64,000 nt of DNA from Streptomyces clavifer (GTDB lineage: Bacteria; Actinomycetota; Actinomycetes; Streptomycetales; Streptomycetaceae). Where the stretch lies: assembly GCA_014651175.1 (NCBI GenBank), contig BMWJ01000001.1:248001-312000 (forward strand). Direction: 5' to 3'. Position 1 is the first letter of the stretch. Every line of letters begins with the position of its first letter. The translations under genes and the position numbers were made by a program. This document shows positions 1 through 8,748 of the stretch, one piece after another. Under the pieces are notes generated by a model that saw only the letters and a list, made by a program, of their open reading frames with translations, searched no databases and had not been told where the DNA came from.

Positions 1-446
1 CGCACCGCCACCGGGCCGAACTTCAGCTTGCTGCCGTCCTGGATCCAGCTCAGCTGCCGGGTCAGGTCCACGCAGGCGATGCGCCCCTTGTTCGTGGGGC
101 ACTTCTTCGCGGCGTTGGGGTTCTTCCCGGCCGCCTTCTGGGCGGTGATCGTCTTCATCGTGCGCCAGGTGACCGGACCCGCGTACCCGACGGCGGGCGT
201 GATGCCCTTCGCCACCTGGAACGAGCGGATCGCGTTGCAGTCCGCCGTCGACTGACGGCCGTCGGCGGTCCGCTTCAGGTACTTCTCGACCTGCTTCTGG
301 TACGGGCCCGTCCCCGCCGTGCAGGACGCCGCCTGGGCGGCCGTCCCGGTGCCCAGCACCAGCGCCGGTGCGGCCAGCAGCCCGGCGACGGACAGCGCGG
401 TGCCGCGCCGCATCCGTACGCCGTGTGTCTTCCCCGTGATTCCCAT
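1..446 (-). CDS. secreted L,D-transpeptidase family protein (N-terminal part)
   Basis: The gene runs off the left edge, so only about 148 N-terminal residues are visible. The protein opens with a twin-arginine-like/Sec signal peptide (MRRGTALS, a hydrophobic stretch, then AQAAS near residue 39). A mature part follows with a peptidoglycan-binding-1-like segment (CNAIRSFQVAKGITPAVGYAG) and two further Cys residues. In Streptomyces this arrangement usually leads into a YkuD L,D-transpeptidase domain that cross-links peptidoglycan or attaches proteins to it; the catalytic HGC motif would lie outside the window. The ATG at 446 directly precedes the charged n-region. Family assignment is inference from the visible half. 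Confidence 0.75.
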   Translation of the reverse strand, partial: MGITGKTHGVRMRRGTALSVAGLLAAPALVLGTGTAAQAASCTAGTGPYQKQVEKYLKRTADGRQSTADCNAIRSFQVAKGITPAVGYAGPVTWRTMKTITAQKAAGKNPNAAKKCPTNKGRIACVDLTRQLSWIQDGSKLKFGPVAV

Positions 447-538
447 GTACGTCCGCTCCCCTTCGCGTGTCCCGTGCGGTGCCGTGACTCCGCTTGTTGG
501 ACGCGCACGGGGGAGCCGCGGTTGTGCTGCGGCAGGTC

Positions 539-1873
539 TCAGTTGTGCAGCGCCACCGCGCGCGGTGCCCGGCGGTGTTCGGTCCGCGCCGCCCGGGTCC
601 CGAGGAGCGTGATCGACACGACGCCGAGGACCGCGACGAGGCCCAGGGCGACGGTGCCCGCCCACCCCCCGGTGTGGAAGGCGACCGCGCCGAGCGTGCC
701 GCCCACGCTGGAGCCCAGGTAGTACGCGGACTGGTACAGCGCCGACGCCTGGGCGCGGCCCGTGGTCGCCGTACGGCTCACCGAGGACGAGGCGACCGCG
801 TGTCCGGCGAAGAAGCCCGCCGTGATCAGGACCAGGCCGAGCAGGACGGCGGCCAGCTGACCGGCCAGGGAGAGCAGCAGGCCCGCGGCGGTCGTGGAGA
901 CGGCGAGGTAGAGCGCGCCCCGGCGGCCCAGCCGGGCGACCAGCCGGCCCGCGGCGGCCGAGGAGACCGTGCCGACCAGGTAGATCAGGAAGATCGAACC
1001 GACGATGCCCTGCGGGAGGTTGAACGGCGCCTCGACGAGCCGGTAGCCGATCACGGTGTAGACCGCGCCGAACACCGTCATGAACAGGGCGCCGATCGCG
1101 TACAGCCGGCGCAGCAGCGGGTCGGAGAGGTGGGTGCCGACGGTCTTCGCCAGCGCCTTGGGGTTCAGCGAACCCGGAGTGAAGTTCCTGGCCTTGGGGA
1201 TCATGAAGTGGAAGACGACCGCGCACGCCACCGCGAGCAGCCCGACGGCGCCCAGCGCCATCCGCCAGCCCCACGCCTGGGCGACCCAGCCGGAGAGGAT
1301 GCGGCCGCTCATGCCGCCGATGCTGTTGCCCGCCACGAACAGTCCGATCGCCGCCACCAGGGCCTTGGGCCGCACCTCCTCGGCCAGGTAGGCCATCGCC
1401 GAGGCGGGAAGTCCGGCCAGCGCCGCGCCCTGGACCGCGCGCAGCGCGATCAGCCAGCCGAGCGACGGGGCGAAGGGGATGAGCAGCCCGATCAGTACCG
1501 CGACCGTCAGTGAGGCGGTCATCATCTGGCGTCGCCCGAAGCGCTCCGAGAGGGCACTCAGCGGCAGGACGCACAGCGCCAGCGCACCCGTCGCCGCGGA
1601 GACCGTCCAGCTCGCCTGTCCGGCCGTGGCGCCGAAGGAGGCGGAGACGGCGGGCAGCAGGGCCTGGGTGGAGTAGAGGAGCGCGAAGGTCGCGATCCCG
1701 GCGGCGAAGAGCGCGAAGCTCATGCGCCGGTAGCCGGGGCGGCCCGGCTCCAGGCGGTCCGGGCCGACCGGAGCGGCGGGAGCGGCCGGGGCGGCCGGGG
1801 TGGCGGTGGTGGCGGATGACGGAGCGGAGGCGTCCAGCGCGATGGTGGACGCCCCGGTACTGGCAGGAGGCAT
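539..1873 (-). CDS. MFS transporter (DHA1/YnfM-like exporter)
   Basis: A 444-residue integral membrane protein with about 12 hydrophobic segments after an Ala/Pro-rich, probably cytoplasmic tail of about 50 residues. The loop between TM2 and TM3 carries the MFS signature (ALSERFGRRQMM), and GRLVARLGRRG repeats it in the second half. The family exports small molecules such as sugars, drugs or metabolites; the substrate is unknown. It is divergent from a LysR regulator, with a large palindrome between them, which suggests the exporter is that regulator's target. No Shine-Dalgarno precedes the ATG, and a TACGTT box 6 nt upstream suggests a leaderless message. A start nearer the first TM is possible. 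Confidence 0.9.
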   Translation of the reverse strand: MPPASTGASTIALDASAPSSATTATPAAPAAPAAPVGPDRLEPGRPGYRRMSFALFAAGIATFALLYSTQALLPAVSASFGATAGQASWTVSAATGALALCVLPLSALSERFGRRQMMTASLTVAVLIGLLIPFAPSLGWLIALRAVQGAALAGLPASAMAYLAEEVRPKALVAAIGLFVAGNSIGGMSGRILSGWVAQAWGWRMALGAVGLLAVACAVVFHFMIPKARNFTPGSLNPKALAKTVGTHLSDPLLRRLYAIGALFMTVFGAVYTVIGYRLVEAPFNLPQGIVGSIFLIYLVGTVSSAAAGRLVARLGRRGALYLAVSTTAAGLLLSLAGQLAAVLLGLVLITAGFFAGHAVASSSVSRTATTGRAQASALYQSAYYLGSSVGGTLGAVAFHTGGWAGTVALGLVAVLGVVSITLLGTRAARTEHRRAPRAVALHN

Positions 1874-1891
1874 ACGACGAACGTAGGCCGA

Positions 1892-1922
1892 GCGGTTTCA
1901 TGCGTCCAATGCATGAAACCGC
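1892..1922. promoter_or_regulatory. 31-bp perfect palindrome between MFS and LysR genes (probable LysR operator)
   Basis: Arms of 12 bp (GCGGTTTCATGC at 1892-1903 and its exact complement at 1911-1922) flank a 7-bp spacer. The core contains a T-N11-A box (T1901, A1913), the half-site geometry LysR-type regulators use. The element overlaps the expected -35 regions of both divergent promoters: a CATAAT box for the regulator and TACGTT on the minus strand for the exporter. Binding by the adjacent LysR protein is inference. Confidence 0.65.
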
Positions 1923-1935
1923 CATAATCGTTCCC

Positions 1936-2889
1936 ATGGTGCATCAGTACAGCTCACAGCCTCGGCTGTCACCGAGCGGTTACGAAGAAGACATCCGGGC
2001 CGTGCTCGCGCCACGCCTCGCGTACTTCGAGGCGGTGGCCCGGCACGAGCACGTCACCCGCGCCGCGCACGAGCTCGGCGTACCGCAGTCGACGCTGTCG
2101 CGGGCCATGGTCAGGCTCGAACAGGACCTGGGCGTGGCCCTGTTCGCCCGCCGGGGCCGGACGGTCTCCCTCACCCCCGCGGGCCGCACCTTCCTCGGCT
2201 CGGCCGAACGCGCGCTGGCCGAGGTCGAGAAGGCGGCCGACTCGGTTCGGGCGGACGCCGACCCGACCGCCGGCCGGGTCGCCTTCGGCTTCCTCCACAC
2301 CATGGGGTCCGAGACGGTGCCCGCGCTCATCCGCGCCTTCCGGGTCGACCACCCCCGGGTCCGCTTCCAGCTCGTCCAGAACTACGGCGAGGCGATGATC
2401 GAGCGCCTGCGGGCGGGCGGCCTCGACCTCTGCCTCACCTCACCCGTCCCGGACGCCCCCGACCTCGTCGCGCGCCGACTCGACGAACAGCGGCTGCGCC
2501 TGGTCGTTCCCGACGACCACCGGCTGGCCGGCCGCAGGCGCGTCCGGCTCGCCGAGGCCGCCGACGAAACGTTCGTCACCCTCGAACCCGGCTACGGGCT
2601 CCGGCGGATCACGGACGACCTCTGCGCGGAGGCCGGCTTCACCCCGCGGGTGGCGTTCGAGGGCGAGGAGGCCGAGACACTGCGCGGACTGGTGGCGGCG
2701 GGGCTCGGGGTGGCCCTGCTGCCGCCTCCCGCGGTCGCCCGGCCGGGCGTGGTCGAGCTGACGGTCACCGCACCGCGCGCAGCCCGTGAGATCGGGGTCG
2801 CCTGGCTGGACGGCCACCCCGACACCCCGCCGGTGGCCGCCTTCAAACGCTTCCTGCTGTCCCGCAGGGGGCACCTGCTGCCGGACTGA
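1936..2889 (+). CDS. LysR-family transcriptional regulator
   Basis: 317 residues. The N-terminal winged helix-turn-helix lies at about residues 17-76 (FEAVARHEHVTRAAHELGVP, then STLSRAMVRLEQDLGVALF). A LysR substrate-binding domain follows (GRVAFGFLHTMGSE onward) and is typical in length. A much longer open frame exists upstream, but homology begins here, and the ATG at 1936 lies 8 nt after a CATAAT box at 1923-1928, consistent with a leaderless transcript. Divergence from the MFS gene over a perfect palindrome suggests local, ligand-responsive control of the exporter and autoregulation. The ligand cannot be deduced. Confidence 0.93.
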   Translation: MVHQYSSQPRLSPSGYEEDIRAVLAPRLAYFEAVARHEHVTRAAHELGVPQSTLSRAMVRLEQDLGVALFARRGRTVSLTPAGRTFLGSAERALAEVEKAADSVRADADPTAGRVAFGFLHTMGSETVPALIRAFRVDHPRVRFQLVQNYGEAMIERLRAGGLDLCLTSPVPDAPDLVARRLDEQRLRLVVPDDHRLAGRRRVRLAEAADETFVTLEPGYGLRRITDDLCAEAGFTPRVAFEGEEAETLRGLVAAGLGVALLPPPAVARPGVVELTVTAPRAAREIGVAWLDGHPDTPPVAAFKRFLLSRRGHLLPD

Positions 2890-2906
2890 GCCACGGGAAC
2901 GGGACG

Positions 2907-3668
2907 TCAGTGGTGCCGCAGGGATTTCCCGAAACCCGCCGCCAACGGCATCCGCAGACCCAGCGGCGGCGGCGCGGCGAACGCGTCGGCGACCGGCCGG
3001 GCGTACGACCGGGAGAACAGTGACCCCCGTACGAAGTCCGCTGCCAGCGCCACCACTTCGGCCCGGTGCTGACGCAGCGCGTGCCCGTCCGAGTGGACCT
3101 CGAAGCGGCAGGTGCTCCGGTTGGCCTTCTTCGCCCGCTCGGCCAGCCGGTAGGAGAGCTCCGGATCCGTCCGCGCGTCGTTCGTGCCGTGCACGATCAG
3201 CACCCGGCGCCCCGCCAGGTGCTTCACCGGCTCGGGCTCCGGCGCGCCGGCCTCCGGCAGCCAGGGGGCCATCGCCAGCACGGAGGTGACGGCCTCGTGA
3301 CCGCCCGCCCGCAGCGCCGCCCGGCCCCCCGTCCCGTGCCCGACGAGGCAGACCGGGACGTCGCCGTAGCGCCGTACGACCTCGTCGGCGGCCCACCGGG
3401 CGTCGGTCACCGGATCCGCGCCGTCGTTCCAGCCGCGGCAGCGGTAGTGCACCACGTGCACCGCGAGACCGTCCTCCTGGCCGGCCCGCGCCAGCGTCCG
3501 GGCGAACGGGAGCTGTACCGCGTACGACAGGGTGGAGGGACGGCGCCGCGAATCGGTCTCGCCGTCCGGGAGCAGCAGGACCACGCCGCTGACCTCAGGT
3601 GGTGCTCCAGCCGTGTGAACGGCCCGTCCCAGCCTCGCAGCAGGCAGGGGAAGTGCGCGCTGTGCCAT
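2907..3668 (-). CDS. alpha/beta-hydrolase fold protein lacking the usual nucleophile
   Basis: 253 residues with an alpha/beta-hydrolase layout: a beta strand (VVLLLPDG), a nucleophile-elbow region ([14 protein letters not shown]), a later acidic strand ([14 protein letters not shown]) and a C-terminal His (SDGHALRQH). In active members the elbow reads GxSxG. Here it is GHGTG, so the serine position is Gly and only a neighbouring Thr is present. The protein may be a non-catalytic member or use another residue. It starts with ATG and shares a short upstream region with the divergent adenosine deaminase gene. Function and substrate are unknown. Confidence 0.78.
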   Translation of the reverse strand: MAQRALPLPAARLGRAVHTAGAPPEVSGVVLLLPDGETDSRRRPSTLSYAVQLPFARTLARAGQEDGLAVHVVHYRCRGWNDGADPVTDARWAADEVVRRYGDVPVCLVGHGTGGRAALRAGGHEAVTSVLAMAPWLPEAGAPEPEPVKHLAGRRVLIVHGTNDARTDPELSYRLAERAKKANRSTCRFEVHSDGHALRQHRAEVVALAADFVRGSLFSRSYARPVADAFAAPPPLGLRMPLAAGFGKSLRHH

Positions 3669-3743
3669 GACAGAACAGTGTCAGAAGGGCAGGTGTATTC
3701 CACTCGACTTCGCGGTCACTGTTACGCATCGGCAGCCAGCGCT

Positions 3744-3755
3744 CTACGCGCGTAG
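3744..3755. promoter_or_regulatory. CTACGCGCGTAG palindrome upstream of adenosine deaminase
   Basis: A perfect 12-bp palindrome ending 16 nt before the adenosine deaminase ATG and just upstream of a TACAGT -10-like box (3760-3765). The identical sequence precedes the purine nucleoside phosphorylase gene (18904-18915), and a 10/12 match precedes deoC (15460-15471). This points to a shared nucleoside operator. The CG-centred symmetry resembles LacI- or GntR-type operators; the regulator is not identified. Confidence 0.6.
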
Positions 3756-3771
3756 GCGCTACAGTGCCCCA

Positions 3772-4926
3772 ATGACGAGCCAGACCCTGAACGTCCCCGG
3801 TCCCGACCAGATCCGCCGTGCGCCCAAGGTGCTCCTCCACGACCACCTCGACGGGGGCCTGCGCCCCGGAACCATCGTCGAACTGGCGCGTGAGCAGGGC
3901 TACGACGCTCTGCCCGAGACCGAACCCGACAAGCTCGGCATCTGGTTCCGCGAGGCTGCGGACTCCGGTTCGCTGGAACGCTACCTGGAGACGTTCGCCC
4001 ACACCTGCGCCGTCATGCAGACCCGCGACGCCCTGGTCCGGGTGGCCGCGGAGTGCGCCGAGGACCTCGCCGAGGACGGCGTCGTCTACGCCGAGGTGCG
4101 GTACGCGCCCGAGCAGCACCTCACCGAGGGTCTGACCCTCGAAGAGGTCGTCGAGGCGGTCAACGAGGGCTTCCGCGAGGGTGAGCGCCGGGCCCGTGCG
4201 AACGGCCACCGCATCCGCGTCGGCGCCCTCCTGACCGCGATGCGGCACGCCGCCCGCGCCCTGGAGATCGCCGAACTCGCCAACCGCTACCGCGACCTGG
4301 GTGTTGTGGGCTTCGACATCGCGGGCGCCGAGGCCGGCTACCCGCCCACCCGGCACCTCGACGCGTTCGAGTACCTCAAGCGCGAGAACAACCACTTCAC
4401 CATCCACGCGGGCGAGGCCTTCGGACTGCCGTCGATCTGGCAGGCCCTGCAGTGGTGCGGCGCCGACCGGCTCGGCCACGGTGTCCGCATCATCGACGAC
4501 ATCGAGATCGCCGACGACGGCAGCGTGACGCTCGGCCGCCTCGCCTCCTACGTACGGGACAAGCGCATCCCGCTGGAGCTCTGCCCCACCTCCAACCTCC
4601 AGACCGGCGCGGCGGCCTCGTACGCGGAGCACCCGATCGGCCTGCTGCGGAAGCTGCATTTCCGCGCCACCGTGAACACGGACAACCGGCTGATGAGCGG
4701 TACGAGCATGAGCCAGGAATTCGAGCGGCTGACCGAGACTTTCGGATACACGCTCGACGACATGCTGTGGTTCACAGTCAATGCGATGAAATCAGCGTTC
4801 ATTCCTTTCGATGAACGTCTGGCGATGATCAACGAGGTCGTCAAGCCCGGGTACGCGGAGCTCAAGTCCGAGTGGCTCTTCCGCCAGACGGCCGCGACCA
4901 GCGGTTCTTCTCCCGTCGTGGGCTGA
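3772..4926 (+). CDS. add: adenosine deaminase
   Basis: 384 residues of the zinc-dependent adenosine/AMP deaminase family, which hydrolyses adenosine or deoxyadenosine to inosine plus ammonia in purine salvage. Visible family motifs are the N-terminal metal-binding HDHLDGG, TIHAGE with the catalytic Glu, LGHGVRI, and the later NTDNRLMSG metal/active-site segment in its actinobacterial form. The start at 3772 is chosen because homology begins there and TACAGT (3760-3765) lies 6 nt upstream, so the message is probably leaderless. The operator-like palindrome upstream links it to PNP and deoC. A strong terminator hairpin follows. Confidence 0.95.
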   Translation: MTSQTLNVPGPDQIRRAPKVLLHDHLDGGLRPGTIVELAREQGYDALPETEPDKLGIWFREAADSGSLERYLETFAHTCAVMQTRDALVRVAAECAEDLAEDGVVYAEVRYAPEQHLTEGLTLEEVVEAVNEGFREGERRARANGHRIRVGALLTAMRHAARALEIAELANRYRDLGVVGFDIAGAEAGYPPTRHLDAFEYLKRENNHFTIHAGEAFGLPSIWQALQWCGADRLGHGVRIIDDIEIADDGSVTLGRLASYVRDKRIPLELCPTSNLQTGAAASYAEHPIGLLRKLHFRATVNTDNRLMSGTSMSQEFERLTETFGYTLDDMLWFTVNAMKSAFIPFDERLAMINEVVKPGYAELKSEWLFRQTAATSGSSPVVG

Positions 4927-4941
4927 GTGAACCGAAAAGGG

Positions 4942-4974
4942 AACGGCCGGGACCACTGGAGCCCGGCCGTTTTC
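4942..4974 (+). terminator. terminator hairpin after add
   Basis: Perfect inverted repeat AACGGCCGGG / CCCGGCCGTT (4942-4951 and 4962-4971) with a 10-nt loop, followed by a short T run. It lies 16 nt after the add stop codon. Confidence 0.85.
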
Positions 4975-5060
4975 CGTGTTCCGGCATGTTTGCGGGAGGG
5001 GCGGCGGGCTGCTTACGTTGCGGAGCCGCTCACATCCCCTTCCCCAAGGATGAATTTCAC

Positions 5061-5354
5061 ATGAAGCAGTCTGCTGTCAGGATTCTCGGTGTCGCCGCTC
5101 TCGGTGCCGCTTTCGCCGCCGCCGGTGCCGGAAGCGCCTCCGCCGCCGCGGTGCCCGTCGACGCCGCGGCCGCCGCGCTGCCCGCCGGTCTCGCGCTCGA
5201 CTCCGTGACCGACGCGCTGCCCGCCTTCCAGAAGGCCGCCGGCGGCCTGCTGGACAAGCAGGGCGGCAGCAGCGACCTCTCCGCCCCGGCCACCAACCTG
5301 CTCGGCGGGATGCCCGCGGGCGGCCTGACCGGTGGTCTGCCGCTCGGCGGCTGA
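5061..5354 (+). CDS. small secreted Ala/Gly-rich protein
   Basis: 97 residues. A signal peptide (MKQSAVRILGVAALGAAF to GSASAAAV) precedes a short mature chain rich in Ala, Leu and Gly that ends with repeated GG(M/L)PxGGL-type turns. No enzymatic motif is visible. A second small exported protein of similar style occurs at 11577-11993, and such proteins are frequent in Streptomyces envelopes. An AAGGA sequence about 10 nt upstream supports the ATG at 5061. The gene is monocistronic, between two hairpin terminators. Function is unknown. Confidence 0.78.
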   Translation: MKQSAVRILGVAALGAAFAAAGAGSASAAAVPVDAAAAALPAGLALDSVTDALPAFQKAAGGLLDKQGGSSDLSAPATNLLGGMPAGGLTGGLPLGG

Positions 5355-5370
5355 CCACCCCGCACGCACT

Positions 5371-5407
5371 GATGGGGCGCACACCCGGTCCGGGTGTGCG
5401 CCCCATC
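5371..5407. terminator. bidirectional terminator hairpin
   Basis: Near-loopless inverted repeat with 18-bp arms (left arm from GATGGGGCGC at 5371, centre T at 5389). It lies between the plus-strand secreted-protein gene and the converging PspC gene and can serve both. Confidence 0.85.
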
Positions 5408-5442
5408 GTGACGTCGTCGTGCCCTCCCCGTGGTCCCGCGGG

Positions 5443-5646
5443 TCACCAGGCCGTCGCGGACGAGGCCTTCTCCGACGGCAGCAGCAGCCACAGCGCCAGG
5501 TAGAGCAGGAACTGGGGGCCGGGAAGCAGGCACGAGACCAGGAAGATGACACGCATCGTCCCGGCGGAGGTGCCGAAGCGCCGTGCCAGCGCTGCGCACA
5601 CTCCACCGATCATGCGTCCGTCACGGGGGCGGGCAAGTGCGGCCAT
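5443..5646 (-). CDS. PspC-domain small membrane protein
   Basis: 67 residues made almost entirely of a PspC domain: a basic N-terminus, the diagnostic GGVCAALARRFGTSAGTMRV segment, and a hydrophobic helix (FLVSCLLPGPQFLLYLALWLLLP). PspC proteins sit in the cytoplasmic membrane and, in other bacteria, act in phage-shock-type envelope stress responses; short stand-alone PspC proteins are common in Streptomyces. The ATG at 5646 has a good Shine-Dalgarno (GAAGGAG, 7 nt away). It converges on the secreted-protein gene and has no obvious operon partner. Confidence 0.88.
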   Translation of the reverse strand: MAALARPRDGRMIGGVCAALARRFGTSAGTMRVIFLVSCLLPGPQFLLYLALWLLLPSEKASSATAW

Positions 5647-5738
5647 GGTGGGCTCCTTCGCGAACCGTTGCGGGGAGCGGCTCCGTCGCGCTCCCGGTAC
5701 CCCCATAGTGACTCCGCGAAGGGGTGCAAAGCATCGCT

Positions 5739-6308
5739 CTACGGGGCGATACCGACCCTGGGAATCGTCGGGGTCGCCCCCTGAGGGGCCTCGTTCCTGA
5801 AGGACCGCAGCTCGTGCCCGAGGTGCGAGAGGTCACCGGCGCCCGCCCGGTTCCCCCGGCGCAGCCGAGCCCGGCTCACCGGGACGACCAGCAGATGGGC
5901 GAGCGCGATGCCGGTGGTGTTCAGCAGCATCGAGTCGACGTCGACGACCTGCCCCGGCACCCCGGTCTGGCCCAGCTCGATGGCCATGGAGATCAGCGCC
6001 CCGGCCGCGACCGTACGGGCCATCGAGGCCCACGGGGAGACCAGCAGCCGCCCCCCGGCCATCGGCAGCAGCACGCCCAGCGGGGCCAGCAGCAACAGCC
6101 CCTCGCCGATCCGGCGCGCCGCCTCGACCGGGCCGAGGGCCAGATCGGCCCTGATCCCGGCGAACGGCTGCAGATTCGCGGCCGTCACCCAGGGCACGTC
6201 CAGCGGGCGCAGTGTCAGCCAGCCGACGAAGAGCAGATGCGCGAGGAGGAGGACTGTCCCCGCCGCGCGGAAATGGATGACGGCCCGGCCGCCCGAACTG
6301 TGACGCAC
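5739..6308 (-). CDS. VanZ-family membrane protein
   Basis: About 189 residues with four predicted membrane helices and the VanZ-like pattern: a first helix followed by WLTLRPLDVPWVT, a middle segment GLLLLAPLGVLLP, and a conserved acidic stretch IELGQTGVPGQVVDVDS before the last helix. VanZ-domain proteins are linked to teicoplanin tolerance or acylation of envelope glycans in some bacteria; the role here is unknown. The GTG at 6308 is chosen because the helical core begins about 13 residues later. In-frame starts run upstream to 6431, so the N-terminus is uncertain. The C-terminal tail is hydrophilic. Confidence 0.75.
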   Translation of the reverse strand: MRHSSGGRAVIHFRAAGTVLLLAHLLFVGWLTLRPLDVPWVTAANLQPFAGIRADLALGPVEAARRIGEGLLLLAPLGVLLPMAGGRLLVSPWASMARTVAAGALISMAIELGQTGVPGQVVDVDSMLLNTTGIALAHLLVVPVSRARLRRGNRAGAGDLSHLGHELRSFRNEAPQGATPTIPRVGIAP

Positions 6309-6544
6309 GTCCACCAAGACGCCACGACCGGCAGGATCGGTTCCGCTCGTCTCCGGGGAGGCTCTGTGACGAGCGGCACGGACGGCGGGGACGGGGCGTG
6401 AAGGGATCGTGCGGCAGGGACCCGGGAACACGGCCCGGTCGCCGGCGCCGGCGTACGGCGGGAGGACGAGGCCCCTGCCGGGGTCCCGCCGTGCCGGAGG
6501 ACGCCACAGCCGTCAAGGACCCCTGGGCCGGGACCGCCGAAGGC

Positions 6545-7219
6545 TCAGGAGAGCTCCACAGCGCCCAGCGTCGGTACGTTGTCCGGCCGGCTCTTGGTCT
6601 CCGAGGTGCAGAGGTAGGCACGCGGGGCGTACGTCCCCGGCCCACCGAGGACCACCGAACCCCCGGTGCCCAGCGCCTCGCTCTCCGCGTACGAGCACAC
6701 CACCTGCGCGAGCGACTCCGCAGGCAGGTCCTCGGGCTGTTCGCTGAGACGCAGGGTGCCCGTCGGGTCGCCCTTGTGGGCCCCGCCGACCCGTAGCCCC
6801 GACGGAACGTCGGTGGTGAACCCCGCCCGCCGCTCGTCGGCGGACGGACTGCGCCGCAGCTCGTCGAGGAGGGCCTCCGCGACCGGGACCGGGCCCGACC
6901 GGCCCTCGTCCACCTCGACGGTGCGCTCCACCGTCACCAGCTGCGAGGCACAGACCAGGTAGATCCGGACCGCGATGCTCTCCTGCGGCGGCGCGCTCGC
7001 CTGCCCCGACGACGTCCGGCACGGTACCCGGGAGGGCGCGGCCCCGGCATCGACCGGCACCGACGTGCTCCTGATCCCGCATCCGGCCGCCAGCGCCGTA
7101 CAGGCCACGACGGCCGCCAGCGCGGCGACCGCCCGGGCGCGGCGGTTCCCCGGAGCCGCGGGGCGCCCCGTCCGACGGCCCCGGCGGGGTGTGCCGTCCG
7201 CGCGCTCGCTGCGCCTCAC
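6545..7219 (-). CDS. lipoprotein of the afsQ operon
   Basis: 224 residues. A basic N-terminus and hydrophobic stretch end in the lipobox LAAGC, so the protein is probably anchored to the outer face of the membrane. The mature part resembles the GerMN-like lipoproteins that accompany actinobacterial two-component systems (SIAVRIYLVCASQLVTVER, EALLDELRRSPSADER). The GTG start overlaps the afsQ2 stop by 4 nt (GTGA), so the gene is translationally coupled as the last gene of afsQ1-afsQ2-lipoprotein. By analogy with CseA it could modulate the sensor kinase from outside; that is inference. Confidence 0.85.
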   Translation of the reverse strand: MRRSERADGTPRRGRRTGRPAAPGNRRARAVAALAAVVACTALAAGCGIRSTSVPVDAGAAPSRVPCRTSSGQASAPPQESIAVRIYLVCASQLVTVERTVEVDEGRSGPVPVAEALLDELRRSPSADERRAGFTTDVPSGLRVGGAHKGDPTGTLRLSEQPEDLPAESLAQVVCSYAESEALGTGGSVVLGGPGTYAPRAYLCTSETKSRPDNVPTLGAVELS

Positions 7220-8748
7220 TGGGTGCCGCCCTCCTCGTGCAGGTCCGGGTCGCCGTCCCCCGGGACATCGGCCGACCGCTCCGCGTCGCGCGGCAGCCGC
7301 AGGACGAACACCGCCCCGTCGCCGTCCGGCGAGTTGAAGGCGGTGATGTCGCCGCCGTGGATGTGCGCGTTCTCCAGAGCGATCGACAGCCCCAGACCGC
7401 TGCCCTCGGAACGCGGACGGGAGGCACTCGCCTTGTAGAACCGGTCGAACACATGAGGCAGGACGTCCTCCGGGATGCCCGGACCGTGGTCGCGCACCTC
7501 GATGACCAGCTCGTCGTCGTCGGTCCGCACCGCCACCCGGACCGGTGACCCGCCGTGCTTCAGCGCGTTGCCGATGAGATTCGCCAGGATCACGTCGAGC
7601 CGGCGGGGGTCGAGCCGCACCATCATGCCGCGCTCCGCGTCGAGGTCGACCGCGTCCAGCCAGGCACGGGCGTCGATGCAGGCGGTCACCTGGTCGGCGA
7701 CGTCCACCGTGTCCACCACGAGGCGGGCCGTACCCGCGTCGAAGCGGGTGACCTCCATGAGGTTCTCCACCAGGTCGTTCAGCCGCCGGGTCTCGCTCAC
7801 CACCAGATGCACGGCGGGAGCGATCATCGGGTCCAGGCTGTCCGCCTCGTCCTCCAGCACTTCGGCGACCGCGGTGATCGCGGTCAGCGGGGTCCGCAGC
7901 TCGTGCGACATGTCGGCGACGAACCGGCGGCTCGCCTCCTCCCGCGCGCTCATGTCCGCGACCTTCTTCTCCAGCGAGCTCGCCGTCCGGTTGAACGTGC
8001 GGGAGAGGTCGGCCAGTTCGTCGGTGCCGGAGACCACGAGGCGGGTGTCGAGCTTGCCCTCGCCGAGCTTGCGCGCCGCGTCACCGAGCCGTTGTACGGG
8101 CCGCAGCACGGTCGTCGAGGCGGCCTGCGCGAGGAGCGCCGAGCCGACCAGCGCCAGCGCAGTGGCGATGCCCAGGGACCAGGCCAGCGAATTGAGGTCC
8201 TGGCGCTCCTGGTCCAGGGACTTCAGCATGTACCCGGCCGGACCACCCCCGATGATCTTCGTGCCGGCCACCAGGTACGGGGTGCCGCCGATGCTCGTAC
8301 GCTGCCAGAACAGGTGGTACTCAAAGGTGTTGGTGGACGTCAGCGGCTGCTTCTTGTTCACCTGCTTCTGCAGGGAGGCGGGCACGTCCACCTTGGTGAA
8401 GGAGTCGATGTCGGAGGACCCGACGATCGGCTTGCCGTCGTTGGTGTCGATCAGCAGGACGTGGTAGCCGGGTCCGCTGGTGGCCATCTGCTCCGCGGCG
8501 TCCTGGAGATCGTCCCCCGTGGGCCGCAACGGCAGCGCCGCCGCCCGGTTCTGCATCTGGCGGCGGAAGTCGCCGAGCGCCGTGTCCTGCGTACGCGTCA
8601 GGACGGCCTCACGGTTGAGCCAGTACGCGATGCCCGAGGCGGACACCGCGGCCGTCAGCGCCACCAGCGCGAACACGACGAGCAGCCGCAGCCGGAGACT
8701 GGTCCAGCGAAGACCCGCGAGTATGGAACGCTTCGCGGAATCGCTCAC
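7216..8748 (-). CDS. afsQ2: sensor histidine kinase AfsQ2
   Basis: 510 residues. TM1 lies at about 19-42, an extracytoplasmic sensor domain at about 43-187, TM2 at about 188-210, then a HAMP domain (RPVQRLGDAARKLGEG) and a HisKA box with the phospho-acceptor His near residue 282 (DMSHELRTPLTA). The HATPase N, G1 and G2 boxes follow (NLIGNALKHGG, EVRDHGPGIPED, GSGLGLSIA). It matches AfsQ2 in domain order and context next to afsQ1 and sigQ. In S. coelicolor the system responds to glutamate-based nitrogen conditions and controls antibiotic production. The GTG start overlaps the afsQ1 stop (GTGA), indicating coupling. Confidence 0.93.
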   Translation of the reverse strand: MSDSAKRSILAGLRWTSLRLRLLVVFALVALTAAVSASGIAYWLNREAVLTRTQDTALGDFRRQMQNRAAALPLRPTGDDLQDAAEQMATSGPGYHVLLIDTNDGKPIVGSSDIDSFTKVDVPASLQKQVNKKQPLTSTNTFEYHLFWQRTSIGGTPYLVAGTKIIGGGPAGYMLKSLDQERQDLNSLAWSLGIATALALVGSALLAQAASTTVLRPVQRLGDAARKLGEGKLDTRLVVSGTDELADLSRTFNRTASSLEKKVADMSAREEASRRFVADMSHELRTPLTAITAVAEVLEDEADSLDPMIAPAVHLVVSETRRLNDLVENLMEVTRFDAGTARLVVDTVDVADQVTACIDARAWLDAVDLDAERGMMVRLDPRRLDVILANLIGNALKHGGSPVRVAVRTDDDELVIEVRDHGPGIPEDVLPHVFDRFYKASASRPRSEGSGLGLSIALENAHIHGGDITAFNSPDGDGAVFVLRLPRDAERSADVPGDGDPDLHEEGGTQ

